Below, one piece after another: positions 17,274 to 26,884 of a stretch of 64,000 bases of DNA (the stretch's first letter is position 1; each line of letters starts with the position of its first letter). The notes under the pieces were generated by a model that had not been told where the DNA came from, ran no database searches, and worked only from the letters and a program-made list of their open reading frames with translations. Position numbers and translations under genes: made by a program. The DNA comes from Lachnospiraceae bacterium (GTDB lineage: Bacteria; Bacillota; Clostridia; Lachnospirales; Lachnospiraceae). The stretch lies in contig SVFT01000011.1 of NCBI GenBank assembly GCA_015056735.1, forward strand, positions 29,431-93,430, in the 5' to 3' direction.

Positions 17274-18506
17274 TTATTTATCATCAGCCGCTACAACACC
17301 GGGCAGTTCTTTGCCTTCCAGGAATTCCAGGGAAGCGCCGCCGCCGGTGGAAATGTGGCTCATCTTATCCGCAAAACCAAGCTGGTTGCAGGCTGCAGCG
17401 GAATCACCGCCACCGATGATGGTCGTTGCATCTGTCTCAGCAAGAGCCTTCGCAACTGCGATGGTACCTTTTGCAAGAGTCGGGTTCTCAAATACACCCA
17501 TCGGTCCGTTCCATACAACGGTCTTTGCAGTCTTAACAGCATCAGCAAACAGCTCTGCTGTCTTGGTACCGATATCAAGACCTTCCATATCTGTCGGGAT
17601 CTTGTCAGCATCTACAACCTGAACGTCAACCGGTCCGTCGATCGGATCCGGAAATGCTTTTGCGATCGTGGTATCAACAGGAAGAAGCAGCTTTTTGCCA
17701 AGCTTCTTTGCCTTGTCCATCATCTCTTTACAGTAGTCAAGCTTCTCAAGGTCAACGAGAGAATTACCGACTTCCATTCCCTGTGCCTTTAAGAAGGTGT
17801 AAGCCATACCGCCACCGATGATCAGTGTATCACATTTCTCAAGAAGGTTGTTGATAACATTGAGCTTGTCGGCAACTTTCGCACCGCCGAGGATCGCTAC
17901 GAACGGTCTTACCGGATTCTCTACTGCGTTGCCAAGGAAGTTGATCTCTTTCTCCATCAGGTAGCCGACTGCGTTCTCGCCGCCTTTTTCGGAGATATAT
18001 TTTGTAACAACCGCAACGGAAGCATGTGCTCTGTGTGCGGAACCGAATGCATCGCAAACATATACGTCAGCAAGATCAGCAAGCTCTTTTGCAAAAGCTT
18101 CGCCTGCCTTCGCGGGCTTTGTCTCTTCTTCGCCGCGGAAACGTGTATTCTGAAGCAGCACAACATCGCCGTCTTTCATTGCCGCTACTGCGGCTGTTGC
18201 GTCTGCACCTGTTACGTTGTAATCCGCAACAAAGTTTACGGGCTTACCAAGCTTCTCAGCAAGTCTCTTTGCAACGGGTGCAAGGGATTCGCCTTCGTTG
18301 GGGCCGTTCTTTACTTTTCCAAGGTGAGAGCAAAGGATTACTTTGCCGCCGTCTTTGATGAGTTTGTTGATCGTGGGAAGTGCTGCTACGATACGAGTCT
18401 CATCTGTGATCTCGCCGTTCTTGAGCGGTACGTTAAAGTCACATCTTACAAGTACTCTCTTGCCTGCTACGTTGATGTCATCAACGGTTTTTTTGTTTAA
18501 TGCCAT
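17274..18506 (-). CDS. pgk: Phosphoglycerate kinase
   Basis: Forms ATP and 3-phosphoglycerate from 1,3-bisphosphoglycerate. The 410-residue protein is of usual length, with [14 protein letters not shown] near the N-terminus, substrate-binding [28 protein letters not shown] and the C-terminal GGGDSAAA nucleotide loop. It follows gap after a strong hairpin, so its level may be set partly by read-through, and precedes tpiA in the same transcript. Confidence 0.98.
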   Translation of the reverse strand: MALNKKTVDDINVAGKRVLVRCDFNVPLKNGEITDETRIVAALPTINKLIKDGGKVILCSHLGKVKNGPNEGESLAPVAKRLAEKLGKPVNFVADYNVTGADATAAVAAMKDGDVVLLQNTRFRGEEETKPAKAGEAFAKELADLADVYVCDAFGSAHRAHASVAVVTKYISEKGGENAVGYLMEKEINFLGNAVENPVRPFVAILGGAKVADKLNVINNLLEKCDTLIIGGGMAYTFLKAQGMEVGNSLVDLEKLDYCKEMMDKAKKLGKKLLLPVDTTIAKAFPDPIDGPVDVQVVDADKIPTDMEGLDIGTKTAELFADAVKTAKTVVWNGPMGVFENPTLAKGTIAVAKALAETDATTIIGGGDSAAACNQLGFADKMSHISTGGGASLEFLEGKELPGVVAADDK

Positions 18507-18552
18507 ATGTCTGTCCTCCTAATAGTGATCCTTGCGGTAAACTGAAATAAAA

Positions 18553-18582
18553 CAGGGTCCGGTCCTGATAGACCGGACCCTG
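18553..18582 (-). terminator. Hairpin between gap and pgk
   Basis: Perfect 12-base stem (CAGGGTCCGGTC and complement) with a six-base loop, followed on the minus strand by TTTTATTTC. It would terminate or attenuate most gap transcripts and allow higher gap than pgk expression, a common arrangement. Confidence 0.85.
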
Positions 18583-18609
18583 AATAGGTCTTTACAAAAT
18601 ACCGGATGA

Positions 18610-19611
18610 TTAAGCCAGCTCTGCGAAGTACTTAATTGTACGAACCATCTGAGATACATAGCTGTTCTCATTGTCATACCAGGAAACAACCTGAACAAGG
18701 TTGCCTTCGCCAACCATTGTCTGTGTTGCATCAAACAGAGAGCCGTATGTCATACCGATAACGTCGCTGGAAACGATCTCGTCTGTGTTGTAACCGAAGG
18801 ACTCTGTAGCAGCTTTCTTCATTGCTTCGTTGATCTCTTCTTTTGTTACTTTCTTAGCGACCTTAGCGATCAGGATCGTTGTGGAACCTGTCGGGGTAGG
18901 TACACGCTGAGCAGCGCCGATGAGCTTGCCGTTCAGTTCAGGGATAACAAGACCGATCGCTTTTGCAGCACCTGTGCTGTTCGGAACGATGTTCTGAGCA
19001 CCTGCACGGCTTCTTCTCTTATCGCCTTTTCTCTGAGGACCGTCAAGGATCATCTGGTCACCTGTGTAAGCATGAACAGTTGTCATGATACCGGACTCGA
19101 TCGTTGCGAAGTCATTCAGAGCCTTAGCCATAGGAGCTAAGCAGTTTGTTGTACAGGAAGCTGCGGAAATAACCGTATCGTCCTTTGTAAGTGTCTTGTG
19201 GTTAACATTGTATACGATCGTAGGAAGATCGTTACCTGCAGGAGCAGAGATAACTACCTTCTTAGCACCTGCTGTAATGTGAGCGGATGCTTTCTCTTTG
19301 GAGGTATAGAAACCTGTACACTCAAGAACAACGTCTACATCAAGCTTGCCCCAAGGAAGGTTCTTAGCGTCAGATTCTTTGTAGATTGTGATCTTCTTGC
19401 CGTTAACGGTGATGGAGTCCTCACCAAAGCTTACGGAATCAGCGTATTTATATCTGCCCTGTGCTGTATCATACTTAAGAAGATGAGCGAGCATCTCGGG
19501 AGATGTTAAATCGTTGATTGCTACTACTTCGTATCCTTCTGCATCAAACATCTGTCTGAAAGCAAGACGGCCGATACGACCAAAACCATTGATTGCTACT
19601 TTAACTGCCAT
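18610..19611 (-). CDS. gap: Glyceraldehyde-3-phosphate dehydrogenase
   Basis: NAD-dependent oxidation and phosphorylation of glyceraldehyde 3-phosphate. The 333-residue protein starts [15 protein letters not shown] (NAD-binding loop) and carries the active-site [12 protein letters not shown] with the catalytic cysteine, and the C-terminal SWYDNENSY signature. It is the first gene of gap-pgk-tpiA and has a strong promoter at 19730-19702. Confidence 0.98.
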   Translation of the reverse strand: MAVKVAINGFGRIGRLAFRQMFDAEGYEVVAINDLTSPEMLAHLLKYDTAQGRYKYADSVSFGEDSITVNGKKITIYKESDAKNLPWGKLDVDVVLECTGFYTSKEKASAHITAGAKKVVISAPAGNDLPTIVYNVNHKTLTKDDTVISAASCTTNCLAPMAKALNDFATIESGIMTTVHAYTGDQMILDGPQRKGDKRRSRAGAQNIVPNSTGAAKAIGLVIPELNGKLIGAAQRVPTPTGSTTILIAKVAKKVTKEEINEAMKKAATESFGYNTDEIVSSDVIGMTYGSLFDATQTMVGEGNLVQVVSWYDNENSYVSQMVRTIKYFAELA

Positions 19612-19701
19612 GTTTCATTCCTCCTAGAATATTGAATTATATCATTTGTTAGGCAATCCGGCAAAATTCAACAGGATTGTCAAAATTTTGTCAGCACTAA
19701 T

Positions 19702-19730
19702 ATAATACCTAATCTGTCGCATAATATCAA
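19702..19730 (-). promoter_or_regulatory. Sigma-A promoter of gap
   Basis: TTGATA, a 17-base spacer and TATTAT on the minus strand, about 90 bases upstream of the gap start. The long leader between them shows the direct repeat TGACAAAATTTTGACA on that strand, of unknown meaning. Confidence 0.78.
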
Positions 19731-19773
19731 GTCAAAATCATGAAAAAAATGTGAACATAGTGCCTGTTTTTCT

Positions 19774-19801
19774 TTGCATTTTGCCTAAAAGACCATATAA
19801 T
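19774..19801 (+). promoter_or_regulatory. Sigma-A promoter of the PHP phosphatase gene
   Basis: TTGCAT, a 16-base spacer and a perfect TATAAT on the plus strand, 57 bases before the start codon at 19858. Confidence 0.7.
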
Positions 19802-19857
19802 GAAAGCACGCATGCGACCTTGGCCGCAAAATCTGCCATTCAATAAGGAGAAAAGAC

Positions 19858-20676
19858 ATGTCTATCACAGCCGATCTGCATACCCATTCGCACCACTCAG
19901 CCGACAGTACGGCATCCATGGAGTCTATGGTCGAAGCAGCCATAAGATCCGGTCTTAAAGAGATCTGCTTTACCGAGCACTATGACTGCGGCTATCCGGT
20001 TTCCGAAGAAGCTCCGGAAGGAACATGGGACTTAAACACGGACTCCTATCTCTATGAACTCCTGCATCTTAGGGATGTCTATAAGGACCATATCAAGATC
20101 CTGTTCGGTGTAGAGCTGGGCCTGTCTCCGGATGCAGTACGCACCTATCTTCAATATGTAAGAGGATTTGATCTTGACTATGTGATCGGTTCGATCCATC
20201 TGATCGGCGGAAAAGATCCGTATTACCGCGGAAACTTTGCGGACATGAGCGACGAAGATCTCTACCGGCTCTATTTTAAAGAAACACTTGTAAATATCAG
20301 GAAATTCAGCAATTTTGACTCACTTGGTCATCTGGATTATATCGTTCGATACGGTGAATCGAAAGACCGGGACTATTCATATGACAAATACAAAGACGTG
20401 ATCGATCCCATTCTGGAATATCTTCTGGAAAATGAAAAAGGACTGGAAGTCAACAGTGCCGGACTAAGGCACGGTCTTGCATATCCCAATCCCTGTAAAG
20501 ACATTATTCAAAGGTATCATGACCTTGGCGGTGAACTGATCACGATCGGTTCCGATGCGCACAAACCGGAAGATGTTGCAAAGGATTTTGACGTGATCGC
20601 TTCTCTATTAACAGACTGCGGCTTTCGATACTATGTTACATACGAGAACCGCCTGCCGGAGTATCACCGGATCTGA
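19858..20676 (+). CDS. PHP-domain histidinol-phosphatase family protein
   Basis: The 272-residue cytoplasmic protein has the PHP metal-binding motifs: DLHTHSHHSADS at the start, CFTEHYD, GVELG, SIHLIGG, LGHLDYIVRYG and a late IGSDAHKPEDV. This matches HisK-type histidinol phosphatases, which remove phosphate from L-histidinol phosphate in histidine synthesis. No other his gene is nearby, so a different phosphoester substrate is possible. AAGGAG lies eight bases before the ATG. It is convergent with the xerD-like gene, 33 bases apart. Confidence 0.85.
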   Translation: MSITADLHTHSHHSADSTASMESMVEAAIRSGLKEICFTEHYDCGYPVSEEAPEGTWDLNTDSYLYELLHLRDVYKDHIKILFGVELGLSPDAVRTYLQYVRGFDLDYVIGSIHLIGGKDPYYRGNFADMSDEDLYRLYFKETLVNIRKFSNFDSLGHLDYIVRYGESKDRDYSYDKYKDVIDPILEYLLENEKGLEVNSAGLRHGLAYPNPCKDIIQRYHDLGGELITIGSDAHKPEDVAKDFDVIASLLTDCGFRYYVTYENRLPEYHRI

Positions 20677-20709
20677 AACCTCTTCTGCTCTCATATTCTA
20701 TCGGTTCTA

Positions 20710-21594
20710 TCAGCCGCGGGGATGTGCTTTTGCATATACCTCGCGGATCCTGTTGTGATTCATGTTTGCATAGATCTGCGTCGTAGAGATATCGGAATGG
20801 CCGAGCATCTCCTGCACGGAACGAAGGTCTGCGCCGTTTTCCACAAGGTGTGCGGCGAAGGAGTGACGCAGTGTATGCGGCGTGATATCCGCCTGGATCC
20901 CCGCCTTCTTCGCATAATACTTAATCAGCTTCCAGAATCCCTGACGACTCATCGGGACGCCCGAGCAGTTCACAAAAAGCGTATTGTCGCCGTCATTCAC
21001 AACCATCTCGCTTCTAGCCTTCTCCAGATATCGCATCAGCGCTGCCTTTGCGGCATCACCGAACGGAACAAAGCGCTCTTTATGCAGATCCTTGCAGATG
21101 ATAAAACCCATCTGCAGGTTGACATCGCTCATTGTCAGACTGATCAGCTCCGTCACACGAATGCCCGTTGCATATAAAAGCTCAAGCATCGCCTTGTCAC
21201 GGATCTCCTTGGGTGAATCGCCCGAAGGCTGATCAAGGAGCGTAACAACTTCTTTCATGGAAAGGATTCCGGGCACGCGCTTCTCGATCTTGGGTGCTTT
21301 CAGGCATGAAGCAACGTTCGAAGATACGATCCCTTCCTCGATAAGATACTGATACATCGCCTTTAGGGATGCGATGTTACGGGAGATTGTTGCTGCGGCA
21401 AAATGATTCTCCTCCAGATACTGAAGGTATGCCTTCATGTCCTCCTCACGGACGCGGGAAACGTCTGAAATACCACGTGATTGCATAAAAGTGATCCATT
21501 TGCGAAGATCACGGCGATAAGACATCTCGGTATTATCGGATGTCTTCTTCACTGTATGCAGATATGCGATAAACGCATCCAAAACGTGCTCCAT
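20710..21594 (-). CDS. xerD: Tyrosine recombinase, XerD-like
   Basis: Site-specific recombinase for chromosome dimer resolution. The 294-residue form starting MEHVLDAFIAYLHT at 21594 is favoured by GGGGAG five bases upstream. It has the N-terminal SAM-like core-binding domain (residues 1-90). The catalytic domain shows Arg in YATGIRVTEL, then HTLRHSFAAHL, LGHSDISTTQIYANM with the HxxR, His and Tyr nucleophile all present. Length and motifs fit XerD rather than a phage integrase, and there is no att-like repeat or phage gene beside it. Confidence 0.88.
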   Translation of the reverse strand: MEHVLDAFIAYLHTVKKTSDNTEMSYRRDLRKWITFMQSRGISDVSRVREEDMKAYLQYLEENHFAAATISRNIASLKAMYQYLIEEGIVSSNVASCLKAPKIEKRVPGILSMKEVVTLLDQPSGDSPKEIRDKAMLELLYATGIRVTELISLTMSDVNLQMGFIICKDLHKERFVPFGDAAKAALMRYLEKARSEMVVNDGDNTLFVNCSGVPMSRQGFWKLIKYYAKKAGIQADITPHTLRHSFAAHLVENGADLRSVQEMLGHSDISTTQIYANMNHNRIREVYAKAHPRG

Positions 21595-21748
21595 AAAGCT
21601 CCCCTTCTTCAAAAGACAAACATAACATAGTCAGTTATGTAAGCCGTTTAATGAACATTATAAGCATGTTCTTTTGGAAAAGCAAATGGCATTTTATCCT
21701 CTTTTTCCGCCGAAAATTCAGCATTTTTTATAAATATACCAAATATCG

Positions 21749-21795
21749 AAAAGCCCCTTTTTCAAGAGTACAACATCTTGTTAAAGGGGCTTTCA
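21749..21795 (-). terminator. Terminator of the aminotransferase gene
   Basis: Long inverted repeat with arms AAAGCCCCTTT and AAAGGGGCTTT and an inner CAAGA/TCTTG pairing, followed on the minus strand by a T-rich stretch. It lies 87 bases beyond the stop at 21882. Confidence 0.82.
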
Positions 21796-21881
21796 AAAAA
21801 AATGAATTTACATAATGAGAGAAATTTATACTTGATTATGACAACTTTCTGTGGTATTCGCGTCAGCCTGTACCGGTCAAC

Positions 21882-23174
21882 CTATACCGCTTCACCGAGG
21901 AGCTTCTTAACGGTGGCCAGCTTCACACAGACAACAAACACTTCACCCGCAACGGCAAGTTCCTCCGCCGAAGGGAATGAAGGCGCCACGCGGATCACAC
22001 TGTCGTGCGGATCTTTCCCGTAGGGAAAAGGCGCACCGGCCTTAGTCAGAACGATCCCGGCCTCTTTGCAAAGCTTTACGATCGCCTTTGCGCATCCTTC
22101 CGGTGCTTCGTATGTGATAAAATAGCCGCCCTTCGGCGCGATCCAGGAGCCGGCACCGCGACCTGAAAGTTCTGCATCGAACAGTCGGATAAGTGCCTCA
22201 AACTTCGGTCTTAAAACGGATGCATGTTCACGCATATGCGCCTTCACGCCGTCGATATTTTTAAAATAGCGGACATGACGCAGCATATTCAGCTTATCAT
22301 AACCGATCGTCTGGATCGTCATCGTACGAAGAACCTCTTCACGATTCGCCTTGGAGCAGGCAAGCGCTGCAATGCCGGCACCTGCAAGACTCACCTTGGA
22401 AAGGGAAGCAAACTCAAAAACAAGATCCGGATTGCCCGCCTTCTCACATTCGCTGATAATATCCAGAAGCGTATCCTTTTCATCCTCGTAAAGATCATGG
22501 ATCACATATGCATTATCCCAATAGATCCTAAAGTCTTTTGCAGCGGGCTTCAGGTTTGCAAATCTCCTTACAGTTTCATCCGAATAAGTGATACCCTGCG
22601 GATTGGAGTACTTCGGTACACACCAGATTCCCTTGATCGAAGGATCTTTTGAAACAAGGTCTTCTACGATATCCATATCGGGACCAGTCGGAAGCATGGG
22701 AACGGTGATCATCTCAATACCGAAATGCTCTGTGATCGCAAAATGTCTGTCATAGCCGGGAGCCGGGCAGAGCCATTTGACCTGATCGAGCTTGCACCAG
22801 GGTGTACATCCCGCCACGCCATGTGTATAAGAACGGGAGACCGTATCATACATGATAGGAAGTGAGGCGTTACCGTATACGATCACATTCTCAGGATCCT
22901 TAACGTCCATCACATCAGCCATCAGACGTTTTGCTTCGATGATACCGTCAAGTACCCCGTAGTTGCGGCAATCGGTTCCCTCCTCGGAAAACAGATCGTC
23001 TTTGCCGGTAAGTGCATCCAACAGTCCGACACCTGTATCCAGCTGTTCGGATGACGGCTTACCTCTGGCCATGTTCAAAGACAGATCACGATCCTGGATC
23101 TCTTTATATGCTGCTTCCAGTTCCGCTTTACAAACAAGGAGTTCTTCTCTGCTCATTTCCTGATATGATTTCAT
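21882..23174 (-). CDS. MocR-type aminotransferase, class I/II fold
   Basis: PLP-dependent aminotransferase of 430 residues. It begins MKSYQEMSREELLVCKAELE and has LNMARGKPSSEQLD, substrate/cofactor blocks IWCVPKYSNPQGITYSDE and YWDNAYVIHDL, and the PLP-lysine segment FASLSKVSLAGAGIA. This pattern matches a family of stand-alone MocR-like aminotransferases seen in clostridia and actinobacteria, lacking any DNA-binding domain. The amino donor cannot be told. It is a single-gene transcript with its own promoter, a palindrome in the leader, and a terminator. Confidence 0.88.
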   Translation of the reverse strand: MKSYQEMSREELLVCKAELEAAYKEIQDRDLSLNMARGKPSSEQLDTGVGLLDALTGKDDLFSEEGTDCRNYGVLDGIIEAKRLMADVMDVKDPENVIVYGNASLPIMYDTVSRSYTHGVAGCTPWCKLDQVKWLCPAPGYDRHFAITEHFGIEMITVPMLPTGPDMDIVEDLVSKDPSIKGIWCVPKYSNPQGITYSDETVRRFANLKPAAKDFRIYWDNAYVIHDLYEDEKDTLLDIISECEKAGNPDLVFEFASLSKVSLAGAGIAALACSKANREEVLRTMTIQTIGYDKLNMLRHVRYFKNIDGVKAHMREHASVLRPKFEALIRLFDAELSGRGAGSWIAPKGGYFITYEAPEGCAKAIVKLCKEAGIVLTKAGAPFPYGKDPHDSVIRVAPSFPSAEELAVAGEVFVVCVKLATVKKLLGEAV

Positions 23175-23203
23175 TTTGTTACCCTCAGCTCTTTGGTTGG
23201 ATT

Positions 23204-23259
23204 ATTGTATACAATGATTCATACACTGCTATTGTATCGTATGAGAATCTTTTTCTCAA
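23204..23259 (-). promoter_or_regulatory. Promoter and palindrome upstream of the aminotransferase gene
   Basis: TTGAGA (23259-23254), 17 bases, TACAAT (23236-23231) on the minus strand. Centred about 20 bases downstream of the -10 is the perfect palindrome ATTGTATACAAT (23204-23215), a shape often bound by GntR-type repressors. Operator function is an inference. Confidence 0.62.
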
Positions 23260-23370
23260 GATGCAATCTGACAAAATTGGGATCGGATCCCGCGAAGCGC
23301 TTATCTAATTTGCATATTTGCAACCGCGAGCAAAAACTCGAAGATATTATTTGCCTGACGGACGTATCGC

Positions 23371-23398
23371 AAAAAAAAGAGGAAGCTCACGCTTCCTC
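23371..23398 (-). terminator. Terminator of the 36-residue membrane peptide gene
   Basis: Perfect eight-base stem GAGGAAGC / GCTTCCTC with loop TCAC, followed on the minus strand by eight T, 16 bases beyond the stop codon. Confidence 0.88.
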
Positions 23399-23413
23399 CG
23401 TAAAGTGCATATC

Positions 23414-23524
23414 CTATGAATCGATATCTTCCTCTGCCGCCACAGCGGAAACAACTGAACTTACAGCTGCTGTCACAACAACCGCAGCGATAATGATCAA
23501 GAGACCACCCATTAATACAAACAT
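23414..23524 (-). CDS. Small hydrophobic single-span membrane peptide (36 residues)
   Basis: Missing from the track because of its size. The product starts MFVLMGGLLIIIAAVVVTAA, continues hydrophobic with Ser and Ala to residue 30, and ends in the acidic EEDIDS. AAGGGAG lies seven bases before the ATG and a strong terminator follows, so it is a self-contained gene between the aminotransferase and RNase Y. It forms one membrane helix with an acidic tail. It shares no leader motif with the NHLM precursor. Possible roles are a membrane regulator, a type I toxin or a secretion-complex subunit; none can be chosen. Confidence 0.6.
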   Translation of the reverse strand: MFVLMGGLLIIIAAVVVTAAVSSVVSAVAAEEDIDS

Positions 23525-23654
23525 CGCTTTGCTCCCTTCTTTGATTATGCAAGACCGACCATCTGCTTTCATTTATCCTATTATACGATCGTTTCGGCAA
23601 AAAGGCTATTGTTTTCTTCTAAATCAGCTAAAATATATATAAAGTCTGATATAC

Positions 23655-23685
23655 GAAAAATCCCCAAAGGCCTAAGCCTTTGGGG
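23655..23685 (-). terminator. Terminator of rny
   Basis: Perfect ten-base stem CCCCAAAGGC / GCCTTTGGGG with loop CTAA, followed on the minus strand by ATTTTTCG, 28 bases beyond the rny stop. Confidence 0.92.
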
Positions 23686-23712
23686 GTTCAATGCAATTCA
23701 ATTTCGGAACTG

Positions 23713-25260
23713 TTATTTTGCGTAATCGGTAACTCTGGATTCTCTGATCACATTCACCTTGATCTGACCCGGATATTCCATTTCATCCTGGATCTTCTTG
23801 GAAATGTCACGGGCAAGGATCACCATCTCGGCATCCGATACCTTCTCCGGAACTACCATTACACGAACTTCTCTACCTGCCTGAATAGCAAAAGATTTAT
23901 CGACTCCATTAAAGCTGTTTGTAATATCTTCAAGTTGTTTCAATCTGGTTGTGTAGGTCTCTACAGTCTCACGTCTTGCGCCCGGTCTTGCTGCGGAGAT
24001 CGTATCTGCAGCCTGAACCAGACAAGCGATCAATGTCTGCGGCTCTACATCACCGTGGTGAGATTCCACGCTGTTGATCACGATGGCATTCTCTTTGTAC
24101 TTGCGGCAAAGATCAGCGCCAAGCTGGATATGTGATCCTTCCATCTCATGATCGACGGATTTACCGATATCATGAAGCAGACCGGCTCTCTTGGCCATTC
24201 TGACATCAAGTCCAAGTTCTGCTGCAAGCAGCCCGCAAAGCTGTGCAACTTCGATGGAATGCTTCAAAGCATTCTGCCCGTAACTTGTACGGAATCTCAT
24301 CTTACCAAGAAGCTTAACGAGTTCAGGGTGGATGCCATGAACACCGACTTCAAGTGTGGCAGCCTCGCCTTCCTCTTTGATCATCTGATCAACTTCTTTT
24401 TGTGCTTTTTCAACCATTTCTTCGATTCTGGCCGGATGGATACGTCCGTCCACAATCAGTTTTTCCAACGCGATCCTTGCAACTTCTCTTCTGATCGGAT
24501 CGAAGCTGGATAAAATAACAGCTTCAGGCGTATCATCAATGATCAGATCGACACCTGTCATGGTCTCAAGAGTACGGATGTTACGGCCTTCGCGACCGAT
24601 GATCCTGCCCTTCATCTCATCATTGGGAAGCTGAACAACGGAAATCGTTGCTTCTGCGACATGATCTGCCGCACACTTCTGAATAGCGGTAACGACATAT
24701 TCCTTCGCCTTCTTGTCCGCTTCTTCTTTTGCACGATTTTCCAGCTCTTTTACCATTACTGCAGTCTCGTGCTTGACTTCTTCTTCAACAGTCTTTAATA
24801 AATACTCTTTTGCCTGTTCAGAGGTTAAACCGGAAATTCGTTCCAGTTCCTGTACGCGTTGCTCATTGAGCTTGGATACTTCAACTTTTAACTTGTTGAG
24901 TTCCTCTTCCTTTGCTGCTAACGACGCTTCCTTCTTCTCAATGGAATCCGCTTTGCGGTCGATGTTCTCTTCCTTCTGCTGGATCCTGCGTTCAGAACGC
25001 TGTACCTCCGCGCGACGTTCCTTGATCTCTTTGTCCAAATCGCTCTTTGCTTTGACCGATTCTTCCTTGATCTCAAGAAGACCTTCACGCTTCTTCTCCT
25101 CAGCGGTCTTTACGGCTTCATCAATGATCTCGCGTGCTTTTGCTTCCGCGCTGCCGATCTTCTGCTCGACTACTTTCTTGCGATAAGCCGATGTAACGGC
25201 CACGGAAACAGGCACTGCAATAAGAAGCGTTACAGCTACTGCCAATACATAATAAAGCAT
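23713..25260 (-). CDS. rny: Ribonuclease Y
   Basis: Membrane-anchored endoribonuclease that starts mRNA decay. About 515 residues: an N-terminal membrane helix, a long Glu/Lys-rich coiled coil (about 25-200), a KH RNA-binding domain with [12 protein letters not shown], and an HD metal-dependent catalytic domain with LLHDIGKS, followed by the conserved C-terminal region. The track form starts with GTG at 25272, which overlaps the AAGGAGG; the ATG at 25260 ([10 protein letters not shown]), 11 bases after AGGAGG, is preferred. A near-consensus promoter lies upstream. Confidence 0.96.
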   Translation of the reverse strand: MLYYVLAVAVTLLIAVPVSVAVTSAYRKKVVEQKIGSAEAKAREIIDEAVKTAEEKKREGLLEIKEESVKAKSDLDKEIKERRAEVQRSERRIQQKEENIDRKADSIEKKEASLAAKEEELNKLKVEVSKLNEQRVQELERISGLTSEQAKEYLLKTVEEEVKHETAVMVKELENRAKEEADKKAKEYVVTAIQKCAADHVAEATISVVQLPNDEMKGRIIGREGRNIRTLETMTGVDLIIDDTPEAVILSSFDPIRREVARIALEKLIVDGRIHPARIEEMVEKAQKEVDQMIKEEGEAATLEVGVHGIHPELVKLLGKMRFRTSYGQNALKHSIEVAQLCGLLAAELGLDVRMAKRAGLLHDIGKSVDHEMEGSHIQLGADLCRKYKENAIVINSVESHHGDVEPQTLIACLVQAADTISAARPGARRETVETYTTRLKQLEDITNSFNGVDKSFAIQAGREVRVMVVPEKVSDAEMVILARDISKKIQDEMEYPGQIKVNVIRESRVTDYAK

Positions 25261-25352
25261 GTACAGGAGCACCTCCTTATTAAGTTTTCATTGTACGAAT
25301 ATCGTCTAGGATGCGAGTCATACATCCTAAATGCCAAAATTACAACAAATTA

Positions 25353-25381
25353 ATTCTAAACTTGATTACAAGTTATGTCAA
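25353..25381 (-). promoter_or_regulatory. Sigma-A promoter of rny
   Basis: Perfect TTGACA, a 17-base spacer and TAGAAT on the minus strand, about 90 bases upstream of the start codon. It starts right after the terminator of the preceding gene. Confidence 0.82.
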
Positions 25382-25407
25382 GTATCATTCTTTTCATACA
25401 TGAGCAT

Positions 25408-25437
25408 AAAACAAAGGAACCGGTCTCCCGATCCCTT
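25408..25437 (-). terminator. Terminator of the 466-residue gene
   Basis: As RNA on the minus strand, AAGGGAUCGG pairs fully with CCGGUUCCUU (two G-U pairs) around a GAGA loop, followed by UGUUUUAUG. It lies six bases beyond the stop at 25444. Confidence 0.72.
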
Positions 25438-25443
25438 CAAATC

Positions 25444-26844
25444 TTACTGCTTCATGAGGGTCTGTGCGATACAGAGTTCCTTCTTGAATGCCCCTGCGTT
25501 AAAAATGTGTGTCAGCCTCTCACCTCCACAAATATTGGAGTAGATAAAGCTCTCACATTTTGAAAGCAGATAAACCGCATAGAAATAGTTCACAGTCGTA
25601 TCTTCTATATGCACGGCGTATCTGTCTTTGTCCATTGTCTCCTGTTCAAACTCCGCGATCGTTTCCACATTTCCGAACTGTTTCAGGGAAAAACGCTCCT
25701 GGCTGATGGCGATCAGTTTGGAACCGAAAGCTTCTCTCATACCGGCAAGCATATCTTCGTCCTCTGTTGCAAGAACAATGCCGTCATAACCGTCTTCTTC
25801 CATCCACTTTTGGACGATCGGGATCGCGATATCCGCCTTGACCGGCTTGGCAAGCGCCGTCATGTCGGAAGTAAAAAAGTCAGAACCGCGAAGCAGAACG
25901 CCAAGCATGCGCTTTTTTCCCATGACAGCCTCCGCGTATTCGTCCATTTCATTACGAAAAGCAGGATCCAGGCAATTCACATCATACTCGGCCTCGCATG
26001 CCTTTCCGACAAGTCTGGAGATCCATGCTCCGAAATAGTTGCAGATATAAACCGTGTTCTCTTCATTTGAGTCCGCAGGCGTAATGCGCAGCGCAAAATA
26101 CTTCTCCAGCATGCTGTCCAAATATCTGGTGCTTCCGGCCTGAATCGTCGTTTTGATCCCGTAACGGTCAAAGAGTCTTCCAAGCCGAGCGTAAACGGAA
26201 AGAATGCTTCCGATTCCTTCAAATTTCGGCGCAACGATCTCCGCGTACCTGATCTTCTCTAAAGGAAGATCAGAAAGCCCCTGGAAGAAGAAAATGTGGT
26301 GGAAACAGTATACCTGGTCTAACTGATTTGCGGTATTAAATGAGGGTGCGGGAAAAAATGAATCGATCACGCGCAGGAGTTCGCTGTCTGTCGGATCCGG
26401 CGCCTCATCGGATATCCTAAGCCGTTCCGATTCGGGAAAAAACATGGATACTCTGCGATCTGCGAAAGTCATGCAAATGTCGGTGTGTGCCAGCAGGAGT
26501 TTCGCCACCGTGATCGTATATTCATTTGCCTCCTGAAACCACACCTTGCGTATTCCGTCAAAGATATCAAAACTCATCTTGGATGTATCATTTTCATCGT
26601 ACATAAGGTGCAGCGGATAAAGCGGATACCCGGTCAGATGCTTTGACTTGGGATACAGTTCGCTCTGCATCGCCCAATCATTGTTGCCAATATAGTGCAG
26701 GCAGTAGTTTTCGCCGTCCGGGTTAATAACCTGAAAAATGGTTTCACCTTTTAATACACCCACTATGGCATCATGAAAAACGCGATCGCCATGCTTTAGT
26801 TTCCGAAAACTTGCGTTATCATCGTATGGTCTGATCTGCAACAT
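25444..26844 (-). CDS. Uncharacterised protein with a C-terminal fucosyltransferase-like region
   Basis: The 466-residue cytoplasmic protein is not firmly recognised. Its C-terminal half (about 235-460) has the order of motifs seen in O-fucosyltransferase/NodZ-type GT-B enzymes: RMLGVLLRGSDF, GYDGIVLATEDEDML, SKLIAISQERF and ESFIYSNICGGERLTH. The N-terminal half (about 1-150) is beta-rich, with many Trp/Tyr, and may be a separate accessory domain. It is a single gene between malQ and rny, with 40 bases from malQ and its own terminator. A sugar-transfer function is an inference from the motif pattern only. Confidence 0.5.
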   Translation of the reverse strand: MLQIRPYDDNASFRKLKHGDRVFHDAIVGVLKGETIFQVINPDGENYCLHYIGNNDWAMQSELYPKSKHLTGYPLYPLHLMYDENDTSKMSFDIFDGIRKVWFQEANEYTITVAKLLLAHTDICMTFADRRVSMFFPESERLRISDEAPDPTDSELLRVIDSFFPAPSFNTANQLDQVYCFHHIFFFQGLSDLPLEKIRYAEIVAPKFEGIGSILSVYARLGRLFDRYGIKTTIQAGSTRYLDSMLEKYFALRITPADSNEENTVYICNYFGAWISRLVGKACEAEYDVNCLDPAFRNEMDEYAEAVMGKKRMLGVLLRGSDFFTSDMTALAKPVKADIAIPIVQKWMEEDGYDGIVLATEDEDMLAGMREAFGSKLIAISQERFSLKQFGNVETIAEFEQETMDKDRYAVHIEDTTVNYFYAVYLLSKCESFIYSNICGGERLTHIFNAGAFKKELCIAQTLMKQ

Positions 26845-26884
26845 AATCTTTCCCTCCGCATGTTCATATACATCTTCTTTTAGT

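Noticed and set aside
20710-21594. Integrase of a mobile element
   Set aside because: Motifs and length fit XerD, the neighbours are housekeeping genes, and no flanking direct repeats or phage genes were found.
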